39,925 bases of DNA from Candidatus Heimdallarchaeota archaeon (GCA_030611665.1 JAUWPI010000006.1:1-39925), one strand, 5' to 3'. Numbered from the stretch's first letter, positions 18,605 to 29,328 are shown. Notes: a model not told the origin generated them from the sequence alone. Numbers and translations are program-made.

Positions 18605-20479
18605 ATGACAGATTTCCTTTTCATTGTTTCCTCAGACAAGAAGAGTTTGGAAAAAACCAAAGATCTTTTTCCTTCTAAAATGAAACATCAAGAAGAAATA
18701 AATGACAAAGGTTTACAGATTATAATCAGAGATTTTGAGAAAAACAATTACGAATTGGAAATCAAGAAGAAGAATTATCATTTTTCTCCTAACATATTGA
18801 AGCACAAAGATATTTCTAGTGAAACATCAATAAAGAAGGAATCTTCAGAAAATATTCAACCATTTATTGAAATTGATTTAGAAAAAAAAGAAGCTATTAT
18901 CTCAACAGATCCTATGGGAACCGATTTTATCTATTTTTCTTATGTTGGTAACACATTGTATATTTCTTCACAGATGAAATATATACTCCAAAGTGAAGTG
19001 GGGCTCTTAGGTTCTTTAGATTATGATGCAATGCTGGAGTATGTTTTTTCTCATTGCATATTGGGGATGAAAACTTTCTTCAAAAATATTAAACTTCTTC
19101 CCTACAATCGTACAATCAGAATTAATTATAATAAGATAGAATCAGATCATATCGATTCTTTTCTTTTAACTAATAGCGAAATAAAATATCAGTTTCCAAC
19201 TGATTACAAGAAAATGGATAAGGAAGGATATAATAAAACCGTAGAGGAACAGGCTCTTCAATTTAGGGATTATTTTACGAAAATATTGAACCTAAGAGAT
19301 AACAACAATTATTTCCTTCTATCAGGTGGATTAGATTCCAGAACTTTAATTACAGCTGTTGATCAAGATATTAAATCGAAATATAGTGGGATAACTTTTG
19401 ATTATTCTTCTACTGGTCAAAATGTCACTTATGCAAAGAAAGTTGCAGAAATTCTTGATGTTGAGCACATAGTCAGGATAATAGATGTTGAAGATACGGT
19501 AAGAGATTCAATAAAGCATATGTGGTTTTGCGAAGGAGTATCAACACATGTAGCTTCAAGATTAGTTAGCTTTCTAGAAGAAGTGGAAACCAAAAATAAT
19601 CTGTATATTGATGGTTATCTAGGAGATACGCAACTTGGAGGGGAATTTTTTACTTGTATTAAAGAAAAAAATATGCGAAAGGATACTTCATACTCTTTAC
19701 TTAAAGCAATGCAATTACATAATTATTTCTTCCCACCAGAAATATTTGAGAAAATGGCGAGAGAAAAGAATATTCTGAAAAGAAGTGTCATCCCTGAATT
19801 AAAGAAACATTCTGATCTACTTTGGAAAGTGAATAATAAAAGAATGCAAACTGAGTGCCTTTTAGCACTAACAAGAGGTAGAAAATACACAATAGGTGGT
19901 CCAAAGACGGTAGAAAATTATGGAACAACAATTTTACCGTTTTATCACCCTCAAATATTCAGTACCTACATTAAGATTCCTTATGAACTGAGAGAAAAAC
20001 GAAACTTTGAACTTGATATCTTAAACTTTCTAAATGAAGATATAGCGATGTTACCTACAACATCATCCAAATTTAAGAGATTGAAAATCGTACAAAATTC
20101 TCTAAAGGCAGTTAGATGGTTTGAAAGGAAATTGGGTGTGTCTATTATACCTAAATCATATGCTCCAATATACAAATGGACAGATGAAGAAAATTCATAT
20201 TATAAATTCATTAATAAAATTATACAAGATGATAATTCTTTCATCTGGAACTTATTTAACAAGGATGAAGTTAGAAAACAATTCGATTATCTTTTCAAAA
20301 GAAAAAGTCATCTGGAGTTATTTCTATCAGCATTTATAGATCTTGAAATTATGATGAGGTTATACTTTGGCCTTCATAAACCTGATAAAATCTCAATCGT
20401 AAGTGAAAATCTAAATCTAAAAGTGGATTCGTCACCACTTTTTGAAGCATATGATATAAAGAAAATAATCTCAGAGTAG
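18605..20479 (+). CDS. asparagine synthetase-like protein with degenerate N-terminal Ntn domain
   Basis: PP-loop FLLSGGLDSRTLITAV; AsnB-like C-terminal half; ATG start MTDFLFIVSSDK lacks Cys2. Confidence 0.75.
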   Translation: MTDFLFIVSSDKKSLEKTKDLFPSKMKHQEEINDKGLQIIIRDFEKNNYELEIKKKNYHFSPNILKHKDISSETSIKKESSENIQPFIEIDLEKKEAIISTDPMGTDFIYFSYVGNTLYISSQMKYILQSEVGLLGSLDYDAMLEYVFSHCILGMKTFFKNIKLLPYNRTIRINYNKIESDHIDSFLLTNSEIKYQFPTDYKKMDKEGYNKTVEEQALQFRDYFTKILNLRDNNNYFLLSGGLDSRTLITAVDQDIKSKYSGITFDYSSTGQNVTYAKKVAEILDVEHIVRIIDVEDTVRDSIKHMWFCEGVSTHVASRLVSFLEEVETKNNLYIDGYLGDTQLGGEFFTCIKEKNMRKDTSYSLLKAMQLHNYFFPPEIFEKMAREKNILKRSVIPELKKHSDLLWKVNNKRMQTECLLALTRGRKYTIGGPKTVENYGTTILPFYHPQIFSTYIKIPYELREKRNFELDILNFLNEDIAMLPTTSSKFKRLKIVQNSLKAVRWFERKLGVSIIPKSYAPIYKWTDEENSYYKFINKIIQDDNSFIWNLFNKDEVRKQFDYLFKRKSHLELFLSAFIDLEIMMRLYFGLHKPDKISIVSENLNLKVDSSPLFEAYDIKKIISE

Positions 20480-20497
20480 AAGTAAGTACTTTACAGA

Positions 20498-21865
20498 TTA
20501 AATGCCAATTTTTACTATTTTTCTGTTATGTGTAGAATCTTCTGTCACAATGTTTCGAGTATCGAAGAAAATGTAAGGGGAAGAAGCGAGTGTATCAATT
20601 TCTTCGAAAGCAAGTAATTTATACATATTATGGTCAGAAAGTAAGATTATGATGTCAGCACCTTTAAGGATTAACTTTAGGTCACTTTCAACATTTGTTT
20701 TCGATAGTTTTTCTAATTCTTCTTTACTATACAATGGATCATGTAACCAAACATCTGCATTACTTTGTTGAAGATTATTTATGATATCAATTGTTGGTGA
20801 ATATCGATGTTCTTTGACATTTCCTCTGTATGTGAAACCTAGAAGAACAATCTTTGCATTCTTAATGTCTTTTTGAATATTTTGAAGTTCTTCTCCCATT
20901 TTTTCAATTACATGAACAGGCATGAGTGAATTTACTTCTCTTCCAGATGAAATTAACTTTGAATCTAAACCGATCTCCCTGAGATTTTGGAGTAAGAAAT
21001 GTGGATAGACAGGAATACAATGACCTCCAACTCCCGCTCCAGGCATTAGTATATTTCCTGCAGGTTCAGAATTAACAGCATCTCTTACTTCATAAAAATT
21101 GACATTGAGTTTGTCAGCAATTCTTGCTAGCTCATTTGCTATTGCAATATTCATGTCTCTGTAGACCCCCTTGAATACTTTAACAGCTTCAGCTGTTGTA
21201 GCGGAACTCATTTTTATCACACCTTTTTCTACAAACGTTTCATAGAATTTAGCAATCTTATCAGTGCTTAATGAATCAAATCCACCAACGATTTTTGGAT
21301 AATTCACAGTGATATCTGCCATGGCTCTACCGCTATAGGTTCTTTCAGGAGAAAATCCTATGCCAAAATCTTCTCCAGCTTTTAAGCCTGAAATTTCTTC
21401 TAATAATGGTTTAATTATTCCCTCAGTTGTACCTATTGGGAGAGTAGTTTCTTGAATAATTAGATGTCCTTTCTCCAAATGTTTAGCAATTTTTTCTAGT
21501 AACTCTTTCAATGGATCAAGGTGAGGTTGTTTGTTCTCATCAACTAAGATCGGGATGATAATTACAATAATGTCTGAGGATTTAACCGCATCACTAACGG
21601 ATAATGTAGCAGAAAATTGTTTATTTTCAAGTGCTTTAACAATCCCTTCCTTTACTCCTGGTTCTCCAACAATTGGAATTATACCTTGATTTAAACCTTT
21701 AACTAATTCTGGACTTATATCAACTCCTATCACATTGTATCCTGCTTCTAAGAAAACGGTACAGATTGGTAGACCCATCTTTCCTAATCCAAAAACACTG
21801 ATTGTCAAAGAACGATTTTTTAAAGCGTTGGAAGTGTCCTTTAAATTCATTGAGAAGTATTTCAT
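20498..21865 (-). CDS. wecC: UDP-N-acetyl-D-mannosamine dehydrogenase-like nucleotide-sugar dehydrogenase
   Basis: ISVFGLGKMGLPICTVFLEAGYNVIGVDIS, IQETTLPIGTTEGI, GFSPERTYSGRAM, GAGVGGHCIPVYPHFL, LGFTYRGNVKEHRYSP. Confidence 0.88.
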   Translation of the reverse strand: MKYFSMNLKDTSNALKNRSLTISVFGLGKMGLPICTVFLEAGYNVIGVDISPELVKGLNQGIIPIVGEPGVKEGIVKALENKQFSATLSVSDAVKSSDIIVIIIPILVDENKQPHLDPLKELLEKIAKHLEKGHLIIQETTLPIGTTEGIIKPLLEEISGLKAGEDFGIGFSPERTYSGRAMADITVNYPKIVGGFDSLSTDKIAKFYETFVEKGVIKMSSATTAEAVKVFKGVYRDMNIAIANELARIADKLNVNFYEVRDAVNSEPAGNILMPGAGVGGHCIPVYPHFLLQNLREIGLDSKLISSGREVNSLMPVHVIEKMGEELQNIQKDIKNAKIVLLGFTYRGNVKEHRYSPTIDIINNLQQSNADVWLHDPLYSKEELEKLSKTNVESDLKLILKGADIIILLSDHNMYKLLAFEEIDTLASSPYIFFDTRNIVTEDSTHNRKIVKIGI

Positions 21866-22013
21866 CTATGTTTAGAGGTAAAAAAGTTATTTTTAAATCT
21901 ATTTAAGCGTAATCACAGCTAGTGAAGATTATCTTATTTTTAAATAATAATTTTCCCAAAAGCACTGAAATACATAAATATTAATTTACTTGCAGTACAA
22001 AGGAATTAATAGT

Positions 22014-23465
22014 ATGAATTCGAAAACTTGGAACTTGACTAATTTATATGAAGTTTTCATCCAACTTGAAGAAGATATGAACATCTTCAATTTGAAGGTT
22101 CAAGATATGATTTTATGGGAAAGAATTAGATTCAAAGTTTTCAAAGAACTGTTTCTAAAGAAAGCTATTCATGCTCAAGATGAAGATGATGTTTCGTATA
22201 GTTTTATTGAAAAAAGGAAGCTTAAGAATTATTATCTAAAAAGTAAAAATTTTTTGCGCGCTATCTTTCAGCTGAATCGTAACCCTTTCCTTACTAAAAA
22301 GAAGGATATCTTGTTTATTAGTAGTCCAAGAAGAAAACTAAAGCAAAATGGTAAGTGGTGGGATATATATACAGATTATTTTGTTGAAGAATTGGGACAC
22401 TCATACGTTTCGATGGAAGATGACTTTAAATTACAAATCTTCACACCTCCACAAACTAAGAATCTACGCTATTTTACCTTTCTTGAGATTTTAGTACTCC
22501 TTAAAAGAATATTAGGGCTCTCGAAAATAACTCTTACAAATGGTGAACTAAATTCTTTAAAAAGACTTGAAGATACTTTTTATCAGAAATTTGAAGTTAA
22601 AATTAATTTTACTCAATTAGCTAAGGAATATTTAGCTAGAAGAAAGATGATCATTCCTCTCTATAAAAGAGTGCTAAAAAGGGTTCAACCAAAGTTAGTT
22701 ATACTAGTTTGTAGTTATGGAAAAGAGAATTTCATAGAAGCTTGTAAACAGAACAAAATTCCTGTTGTGGAGTTACAGCATGGAGTTATAACAAAATATC
22801 ATACAGGCTATTCATATGAAAAAGAAACTGCAGAAAAGATTCTATTTCCCGATTTTCTTTTTACTTTTGGAGAATTTTGGAAAGAGACAATCAATTATCC
22901 GATAGAAAAAGAGAAAATAATAAGTGTTGGTTATCCTGAACTAGAAAACCAGAAAGAAGCAGTTAAGAATATTCCAAAGAAAAAGCAGATACTAATTATC
23001 TCTCAACCAGGTTCTGGTGTCTCGTTATCAGAATTTGTAGTAAAATTAAGTAAAGAGAAGGATCTAAATTACAACATAGTTTACAAACTTCATCCAGGTG
23101 AAAGTGCAACATGGAGGGCAGATTATCCTTGGTTGATCGGAACTAACATTGAGGTAATTGATTATGGCACCAAAGACCTCTATGAACTCTTTGCAGAATC
23201 AGAAGTGCAAATTGGTGTGAATTCAACAGCATTATTTGAAGGAATGAGTTTTGGATTGAAAACTTTTATTTTAGATCTGCCAGGAATCGAATATATACAA
23301 CCTTTAATCGATAAGAAAATCATTACAATTATTAGCAATCCCCAAGAAATAATGAAAGTAATTGATTCTCAAAGTAATGAAACTTTTGAAACTGAGAGGT
23401 TTTTTAAAAGAAATGCCACTAAAAACATAATTGATGAAATAGATAGATTGATTTCTAAAACTTAA
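22014..23465 (+). CDS. capsule/teichoic-type polysaccharide glycosyltransferase-like protein
   Basis: VELQHGVITKYHTGYSY, YKLHPGES, QIGVNSTALFEGMSFGLKTFIL; ATG 22014 preferred over TTG 21990. Confidence 0.65.
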   Translation: MNSKTWNLTNLYEVFIQLEEDMNIFNLKVQDMILWERIRFKVFKELFLKKAIHAQDEDDVSYSFIEKRKLKNYYLKSKNFLRAIFQLNRNPFLTKKKDILFISSPRRKLKQNGKWWDIYTDYFVEELGHSYVSMEDDFKLQIFTPPQTKNLRYFTFLEILVLLKRILGLSKITLTNGELNSLKRLEDTFYQKFEVKINFTQLAKEYLARRKMIIPLYKRVLKRVQPKLVILVCSYGKENFIEACKQNKIPVVELQHGVITKYHTGYSYEKETAEKILFPDFLFTFGEFWKETINYPIEKEKIISVGYPELENQKEAVKNIPKKKQILIISQPGSGVSLSEFVVKLSKEKDLNYNIVYKLHPGESATWRADYPWLIGTNIEVIDYGTKDLYELFAESEVQIGVNSTALFEGMSFGLKTFILDLPGIEYIQPLIDKKIITIISNPQEIMKVIDSQSNETFETERFFKRNATKNIIDEIDRLISKT

Positions 23466-23502
23466 ACAAACAAAATAAAAAGAAAAAGAAAAATTGGACT
23501 AA

Positions 23503-25227
23503 TTAAATATTTAGTCTAATTGGTTCAATATAACCTAATTCTTCCAGTTTATCAAGTACTTTTTGAACACTTTCTTCGATAGATTCTTTATCAGTTTCAC
23601 AGATAACTTCAGGAGCTTGTGGTTCTTCATAAGGGTCGTCTACACCGGTAAATCCTTTAATTTCACCAGCACGAGCTTTAGCGTAAAGTCCTTTTAAGTC
23701 ACGTTTCTCGCAATCTTCAACAGGACATTTAACATAGACTACCATGAAGTTTCCTATTCTTTGTCGAATTTCATCTCGAACTGATCTGTAGGGCGCAATA
23801 TTAGCCATCATAGCAATCACACCGTTTCTAGAAAGCAAATGTGTTACAAAACCTACTCTGCGAATATTCTCATCACGGTCTTCTTTACTGAACCCTAAAC
23901 CTTTGCTTAGATTCTGTCTAATAAGATCAGCATCTAAACGCTCAACGAGATAGTTTCGTTTTCTTAATTCAGCTTCTACAACCTTAGAAATAGTTGTTTT
24001 TCCTGAACCGCTCAAACCTGTAAAGAGGACTGAAACACCTTCTTGTTCAGGTCTTTGATGCTTGTTTTTTACTCCATCCATTAGGATCATCGCTACTTCT
24101 GGTCTAGTGAATTCTCTAGGAAGCATTTCACCATTTTCAAGCATTTCACGAACTTTTGTTCCACTAATAAAAACATGTGCGGATTTATCGTGAGGACAAG
24201 TTCTTTGAGTAACCATCTGTTGACACAATTTGCAGTAGAAAGCATGTTCAAATTTCATTGGTTCGACAGCTAATTCTTCTTTTGAGAATTGATCGAAAAT
24301 TTCTTGAGCATCATAAGTCCCATAATAACCCGAAACTCCAGCATGATCCCTTCCCACAATGAAATGACTACAACCATAATTCTGTCTGCTTATTGCATGC
24401 AAAATAGCTTCTCTTGGTCCTGCATAATGCATATTTGCAGGGTATACTCCTAAGAATGTTCTATCTTTGGGATAATAATTATTCAAAATAACCTTGTAAG
24501 TTTCCATTCTTGTATTGGCTGGAATGTCACCTTTCTTTGTAAAACCAATAAGTGGATTTACAAATAGTCCATCAACGTATTCTAAAGCAACCTTTTGAAG
24601 ATGTTCATGAGAACGGTGAATTGGATTTCGTGTTTGAAATGCGACAACTTTTGACCAACCTTTCTCAGTGAAAGTTTCCCTAGTTTGTTTTGGGGTTAAA
24701 CGATATTCATTGAGATCTTTATGAGGAATCTCTTCAATTAGTTTTACTTCTCCTCCGAGATAAACATTATCTGATTGATATAATGCAGCAACACCTGGAT
24801 GAGCTGTATCGTCTGTTTTGTAGACATGAATTGCTTCCTCTTTCTTATCAGGTTTATAGATATCAGAGATTTTCATAATTCCTATGTGTATCTCTTCCCA
24901 AAGAAGTGATATCTCATCTCCAACTTTAATTTGTGATGCAAAATCGTCATCAACAGTCAATGTAATTGGGATTGGCCAAACTGTTCCATCTGCTAATCTC
25001 ATATTCTTGATTATGCTATTATAATCCTCTTCGCCTGTGAAACCAGTTAAAGGAGAATAAACTCCTGTACTCAAGCATTCTAAATTTGCTAATCCTCTCT
25101 CATCAAGTTTCAATTTGGGGATAACTTTTGCTTTTTCTACCAGATCAAATCTTTCTTTCTCATCTGTTACTATTAAATTGATAAGTTTTCCACCGTGTGG
25201 CGATATAAGTTTATTTTCGTCACTCAT
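23503..25227 (-). CDS. sat-cysC: bifunctional sulfate adenylyltransferase / adenylylsulfate kinase
   Basis: SPHGGKLINLIV; FQTRNPIHRSHEHL; GRDHAGV; CxxC..CPH Zn motif; C-terminal APS kinase GLSGSGKTTISKV, IAPYRSVRDEIR, FTGVDDPYEEP. Confidence 0.94.
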   Translation of the reverse strand: MSDENKLISPHGGKLINLIVTDEKERFDLVEKAKVIPKLKLDERGLANLECLSTGVYSPLTGFTGEEDYNSIIKNMRLADGTVWPIPITLTVDDDFASQIKVGDEISLLWEEIHIGIMKISDIYKPDKKEEAIHVYKTDDTAHPGVAALYQSDNVYLGGEVKLIEEIPHKDLNEYRLTPKQTRETFTEKGWSKVVAFQTRNPIHRSHEHLQKVALEYVDGLFVNPLIGFTKKGDIPANTRMETYKVILNNYYPKDRTFLGVYPANMHYAGPREAILHAISRQNYGCSHFIVGRDHAGVSGYYGTYDAQEIFDQFSKEELAVEPMKFEHAFYCKLCQQMVTQRTCPHDKSAHVFISGTKVREMLENGEMLPREFTRPEVAMILMDGVKNKHQRPEQEGVSVLFTGLSGSGKTTISKVVEAELRKRNYLVERLDADLIRQNLSKGLGFSKEDRDENIRRVGFVTHLLSRNGVIAMMANIAPYRSVRDEIRQRIGNFMVVYVKCPVEDCEKRDLKGLYAKARAGEIKGFTGVDDPYEEPQAPEVICETDKESIEESVQKVLDKLEELGYIEPIRLNI

Positions 25228-26035
25228 TTTTGTTCCTTTCTTTCTGTATTAAATTAAATATTTGCTGTGAAGCTATATCTGAAGTCCCTACTATTGAGTC
25301 TACAAGAGTGTTTTTTTGATTGAATATAAAATCTTGACTATACGTATCTGTAGCTTTTCCACCAGCTTCCTCAATGATTAAACATCCTGCTGCTATATCC
25401 CATTCGTTTTTCGGACCTAGGCTGAAAGTAGCATCAGCTTTACCTGCGGCTACTAATGCTAGTTTGTAAGCTATCGAACCCATTGGGATAATTTCTGCAA
25501 ATTCCTCAAAAAACTCGAATTCACCTCGTCGGATTTCTGATCGACTGGCAACAATTGTCGGTTTATCAGAGAGTGTTTTTTTGACATGAATTGGTTTTCC
25601 ATTAAGTTTTGCTCCCTTACCTTTTATTGCTGTAAAAATCTCTTCCTTCAAAGGATTCAAGATGAGTCCAAGGACTGGTTTACCTCTCTGAACTAAAGCA
25701 ATTGAAATCGCATATTCAGGGATACCCGAAACGAATTCTTTTGTACCGTCAATTGGATCAACTATCCAAACCAATTCTTTTTCAAGACGATCAGGATTAT
25801 CTCTTGTCTCTTCTGATAACCATCCAATTTCAGGAAAATGCTTGGACAACTCTTCTTGTAGAATGTTGTTTACTGCATAATCTCCCGTTGTAACTGGATC
25901 ATCATTGCTCTTAATAAATTTATCAAAACCATTTTCAACTATTTCTAACAATTTTTTAGAAGATTTTTTAGCTGCATAAAGCAATACTTCGAACTCTTTA
26001 TTCATGTTCTTAACATCATTATTTTCTACAAGCAT
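25220..26035 (-). CDS. cysQ: 3'(2'),5'-bisphosphate nucleotidase (PAP phosphatase)
   Basis: IGWLSEE, WIVDPIDGTKEFVSG, WDIAAGCLIIEEAGG; stop overlaps sat-cysC start by 8 bp. Confidence 0.9.
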   Translation of the reverse strand: MLVENNDVKNMNKEFEVLLYAAKKSSKKLLEIVENGFDKFIKSNDDPVTTGDYAVNNILQEELSKHFPEIGWLSEETRDNPDRLEKELVWIVDPIDGTKEFVSGIPEYAISIALVQRGKPVLGLILNPLKEEIFTAIKGKGAKLNGKPIHVKKTLSDKPTIVASRSEIRRGEFEFFEEFAEIIPMGSIAYKLALVAAGKADATFSLGPKNEWDIAAGCLIIEEAGGKATDTYSQDFIFNQKNTLVDSIVGTSDIASQQIFNLIQKERNKNE

Positions 26036-26338
26036 TCAAAATTTTGCCTAATAATATCTATTTAAATCATTAGTTAAGGAATAAAGTCAATTCCTTTGCT
26101 AGAACCTTATATTTCAACTGAAAATTAGAATTTTTTTTGAAATAGATAAATCTGAAGAAAAAACAGTCAATGTTGAATTTCTTCTCAAGAGATTAAGAAA
26201 AAACCAATAACAAAAAAGTCCTTACTAAAATTATATGAATAATTAGATTCTTTAAAATAGTTATCTCCTAGCTGCTCTCCTATATTTTAGATACTTTTAA
26301 AAACTGATATGATGGTTAATCATCTGGTGAATCTTTGA

Positions 26339-27910
26339 ATGTTTGGTGATAGAGAATCCTCGTTATTGGATTTGGGTAAAAGTTCAAAATTTGCTATAAC
26401 TTTCTTTATCTCTTTTGTAATTGCAAAGTTACTTGGTCTAGTTTTCACAAAAATATTCACTAATACTCTATCAGAAAGTGATATGGGACTATATTCCATA
26501 ATTACATCAGCAGTAGCTCTAGTGATTGGATTTTCGTCATTTGGTTTTACAACTGCTGTTAATAGATACACTATAAAGTTTAAAATTTCTAAGAACCTAA
26601 ATGATTTTAAGAATTTTATTTTTACTGGAATCATTACATATATTGTCGCATTATTTATAGTAACTGCTGTGATTCTTATTGTATATTTTTTCACAAGGCA
26701 AGGTCCTTGGTTCTTAAATGTAGAAAATTACATTGTAACTGTTTTATTAATTACACTAGTTGTTTTCGCACAAATCTTCAGCACGATCTGTTATACTATT
26801 GCAACATCTTTGCAAAATAGTAGATATTATACAAGCATCATAATTATGCGAGTTTTATTACAAATCCCTTTTGGAATGCTATTTGTTATATTTTTAGACT
26901 TTGGTATATTCGGTCTAGTTATTGGATTAGCTTTATCTGAAACCGTTGTGGCGATTTATAGTATTTATCGAATATTCAAAGATATAGGAATAGGACGATT
27001 CTCCCTTCAAGAGTTTAAAAAAATAGTTACATACGCTCTTCCTTCGTACTATGTAGGAAATGTTTGGCAAGGTTTTAACTTGTTAGTACTACTAATGGTT
27101 GATTATTTCTATCCATTAACTGGTACGGAAACTATCGGGTTGTACAGATACGGAGCTTTACTCGTCACTAATTTGATACTAATTGCAGGGAACCTGATAA
27201 GCATGGTTTACCGACCAGTTATTTACAGAATGTTTGAGAAAAAAGAGCACGATCGTATTCAAGTTACGACAAAGAAAATTCTCAAGATGTTTTTAATGAC
27301 CATATTACCTTTAGGATTAGCTCTCTATGCTTTTTCCCCGTTATTAATCGTGATGTTTACTAACCTAAGCTATATCAAAAGTATTCATATAATTCCATTT
27401 CTTCTTGTAGCTGTTGTATTCAAATATCTGCACAGTATTATAGGTTATGGACACAGTTTATATTTTAAATTATATTGGGATGCAATTTCTGTAACGCTTG
27501 CCCTTGGTGTAGGATTTCTTGTAGCATATTTCGTTATTCCAATTAATGCATTAGTAGGTTTAGGAGCATCTTTCTTTGCAATAAGAGTAGTATATTCTAT
27601 GGGAGCAATATTGGTTTCACAACGTTACTATAAAATCAAACACGATGTTATAGGTTTAATAAAATTATCAACTACTTTTATAATTTCAGTAGGTGTTGGT
27701 GTTCTTTTTTACTTCTTTGTTTTCAATGATATTGCAATCTACAACGTTACTATTTCTTTCTCAATCAGTTTAGTATTGTTTATTCTTGCTGTTATCATCA
27801 CCAAACAAATCAAGAAAGATGATATCAGTTTTTTCACTTCTATGTTCAAAGATTATTTCAAAAGAAATAAACAAAAAAATAAATCGATTAACGAAACAGC
27901 TGAAAAATAG
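26339..27910 (+). CDS. Wzx-like polysaccharide flippase (MATE/MOP superfamily)
   Basis: LGLVFTKIFTNTLSESDMGLYSIITSAVALVIGFSSFGFTTAVNRYT; ~12-14 TM helices; location in glycan locus. Confidence 0.85.
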   Translation: MFGDRESSLLDLGKSSKFAITFFISFVIAKLLGLVFTKIFTNTLSESDMGLYSIITSAVALVIGFSSFGFTTAVNRYTIKFKISKNLNDFKNFIFTGIITYIVALFIVTAVILIVYFFTRQGPWFLNVENYIVTVLLITLVVFAQIFSTICYTIATSLQNSRYYTSIIIMRVLLQIPFGMLFVIFLDFGIFGLVIGLALSETVVAIYSIYRIFKDIGIGRFSLQEFKKIVTYALPSYYVGNVWQGFNLLVLLMVDYFYPLTGTETIGLYRYGALLVTNLILIAGNLISMVYRPVIYRMFEKKEHDRIQVTTKKILKMFLMTILPLGLALYAFSPLLIVMFTNLSYIKSIHIIPFLLVAVVFKYLHSIIGYGHSLYFKLYWDAISVTLALGVGFLVAYFVIPINALVGLGASFFAIRVVYSMGAILVSQRYYKIKHDVIGLIKLSTTFIISVGVGVLFYFFVFNDIAIYNVTISFSISLVLFILAVIITKQIKKDDISFFTSMFKDYFKRNKQKNKSINETAEK

Positions 27911-27961
27911 TCTCAATCATAATTATAACAAATTTTCAATTCATTACGGAAAATAGGACAT

Positions 27962-28786
27962 TTACTCTTTTTCCCAAGCTGTAATATTCAAACCAGTGAG
28001 ATTTTTTAATTTCTCATTATGATTCTTAAAATGTTCATTCAATTCTGCTCTTAATTCTGAGGAAAGTTTTGCATATCCTGGTTTTTTACCCCTTGATAAG
28101 ATAAAACGAACTCCTCTATACATTAAAGATTTTTCACCAAGAATCTCTCTCGTTCTCCTCAGGAGTCGTGGCATTCGCGGAATTATAGTGATATTCCGAA
28201 TTTCATCCTTATATTGAAAATTGTTAAATGGGATATCTAGAAATTTGAACAATTTCCTCATATTCTCTGTTGGATTTTGTAAGAATTCTTCAAAGAGAAG
28301 GAAATGCATATTCTTTATATCAAAAAACTTCAGATATCTCTCTACTTGTTCGATATAGATGCTTCTTTTCAGATATCCCTTAAATATGTCCTGTTCTATT
28401 CTCTTAGATTCAAGTTTTACAGCTTTTTCAAAACTTAAATTTTCTACACCTGCTTTTACTGCATGCCAATAATTTGAATATGCTCGATCAACTGGGTTTC
28501 TGAATATCCAAACTATTTTTACTTCGGGATTATAATCAAAAATCCTTTTGGGTACTTTTTCTGAATAGCTGTAAGTTGGAGTCTTCTCCCCAATTATACC
28601 ACTTGAACTACAATCCTTGAAGAAACTTTCATACCATTCAACCCCTTTGCTAAAATTATCTTCATTATCAAAGAAATGAAGTTCTTTTAGAGGAATACAG
28701 ACTTGAGGATTGTCTTTAAGCTGAAAAGCTAAGCTAGATGTACCTGCTTTCATCGCTCCAACTATTATGAAATCTAATTTTCTCAT
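27962..28786 (-). CDS. PAPS-dependent sulfotransferase
   Basis: 5'-PSB loop DFIIVGAMKAGTSSLAFQL; 3'-PB motif IFRNPVDRAYSNYWHAV; KTPTYSY. Confidence 0.92.
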   Translation of the reverse strand: MRKLDFIIVGAMKAGTSSLAFQLKDNPQVCIPLKELHFFDNEDNFSKGVEWYESFFKDCSSSGIIGEKTPTYSYSEKVPKRIFDYNPEVKIVWIFRNPVDRAYSNYWHAVKAGVENLSFEKAVKLESKRIEQDIFKGYLKRSIYIEQVERYLKFFDIKNMHFLLFEEFLQNPTENMRKLFKFLDIPFNNFQYKDEIRNITIIPRMPRLLRRTREILGEKSLMYRGVRFILSRGKKPGYAKLSSELRAELNEHFKNHNEKLKNLTGLNITAWEKE

Positions 28787-28798
28787 AATGTAACACTT

Positions 28799-29328
28799 CT
28801 AAAGGAATTTCTTTTCTTTTTTAAGCTTGAAGTAGTGATCTTTGTCCCTATAGGAGAATGCTTTAGCAGGATGACCTCCAGCAATGGCACAAGATGGTAT
28901 ATCTTTCACAACTACACTCCCAGCTTGTATGATTGCACCTTCTCCTGTAGTAACTTCTACTACAATAGTACATCTTGCGCCGATCCAAACATTATCTTCA
29001 ATCACTATTTTTTTTCTGTTAAAAGTTTCATCATAAGGTATTTTTGTTCCTTCATAATTAGATTTCTAGTTAGAAGTAAGATGTCCGGATCTGAATGAAA
29101 ATTATCACCAATGACCACCTCTCCATCTCCTCGAATTACTAATCCATTGAAGTTTACATTGTTACCCAGAAAAGTATTCTTGTTAACCCTTGATTTAAAA
29201 TTTACTTTTAAATTCTCTCCCACTTCTTTTGCAACTTTTCTTATTTGAGATCGATAAGTTTTGCGTTTTATTGACCGAAATATTGTTGAAATAACTCCCA
29301 AGATATTAACCATCAGATTAACACTCAA
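28799..29328 (-). pseudogene. left-handed beta-helix (hexapeptide) acyltransferase split by a frameshift near 29060
   Basis: ORFs 29005..29328 and 28799..29005 are the two halves of one LbH protein; restoring one base gives LLLTRNHNYEGTKIPYDETFNRKKIVIEDNVWIGARCTIVVEVTTGEGAIIQAGSVVVKDIP. Confidence 0.85.

Noticed and set aside
26320-26694. Minus-strand 124-aa ORF opposite the flippase start
   Set aside because: Overlaps a strong membrane-protein CDS on the other strand; composition typical of antisense ORFs.
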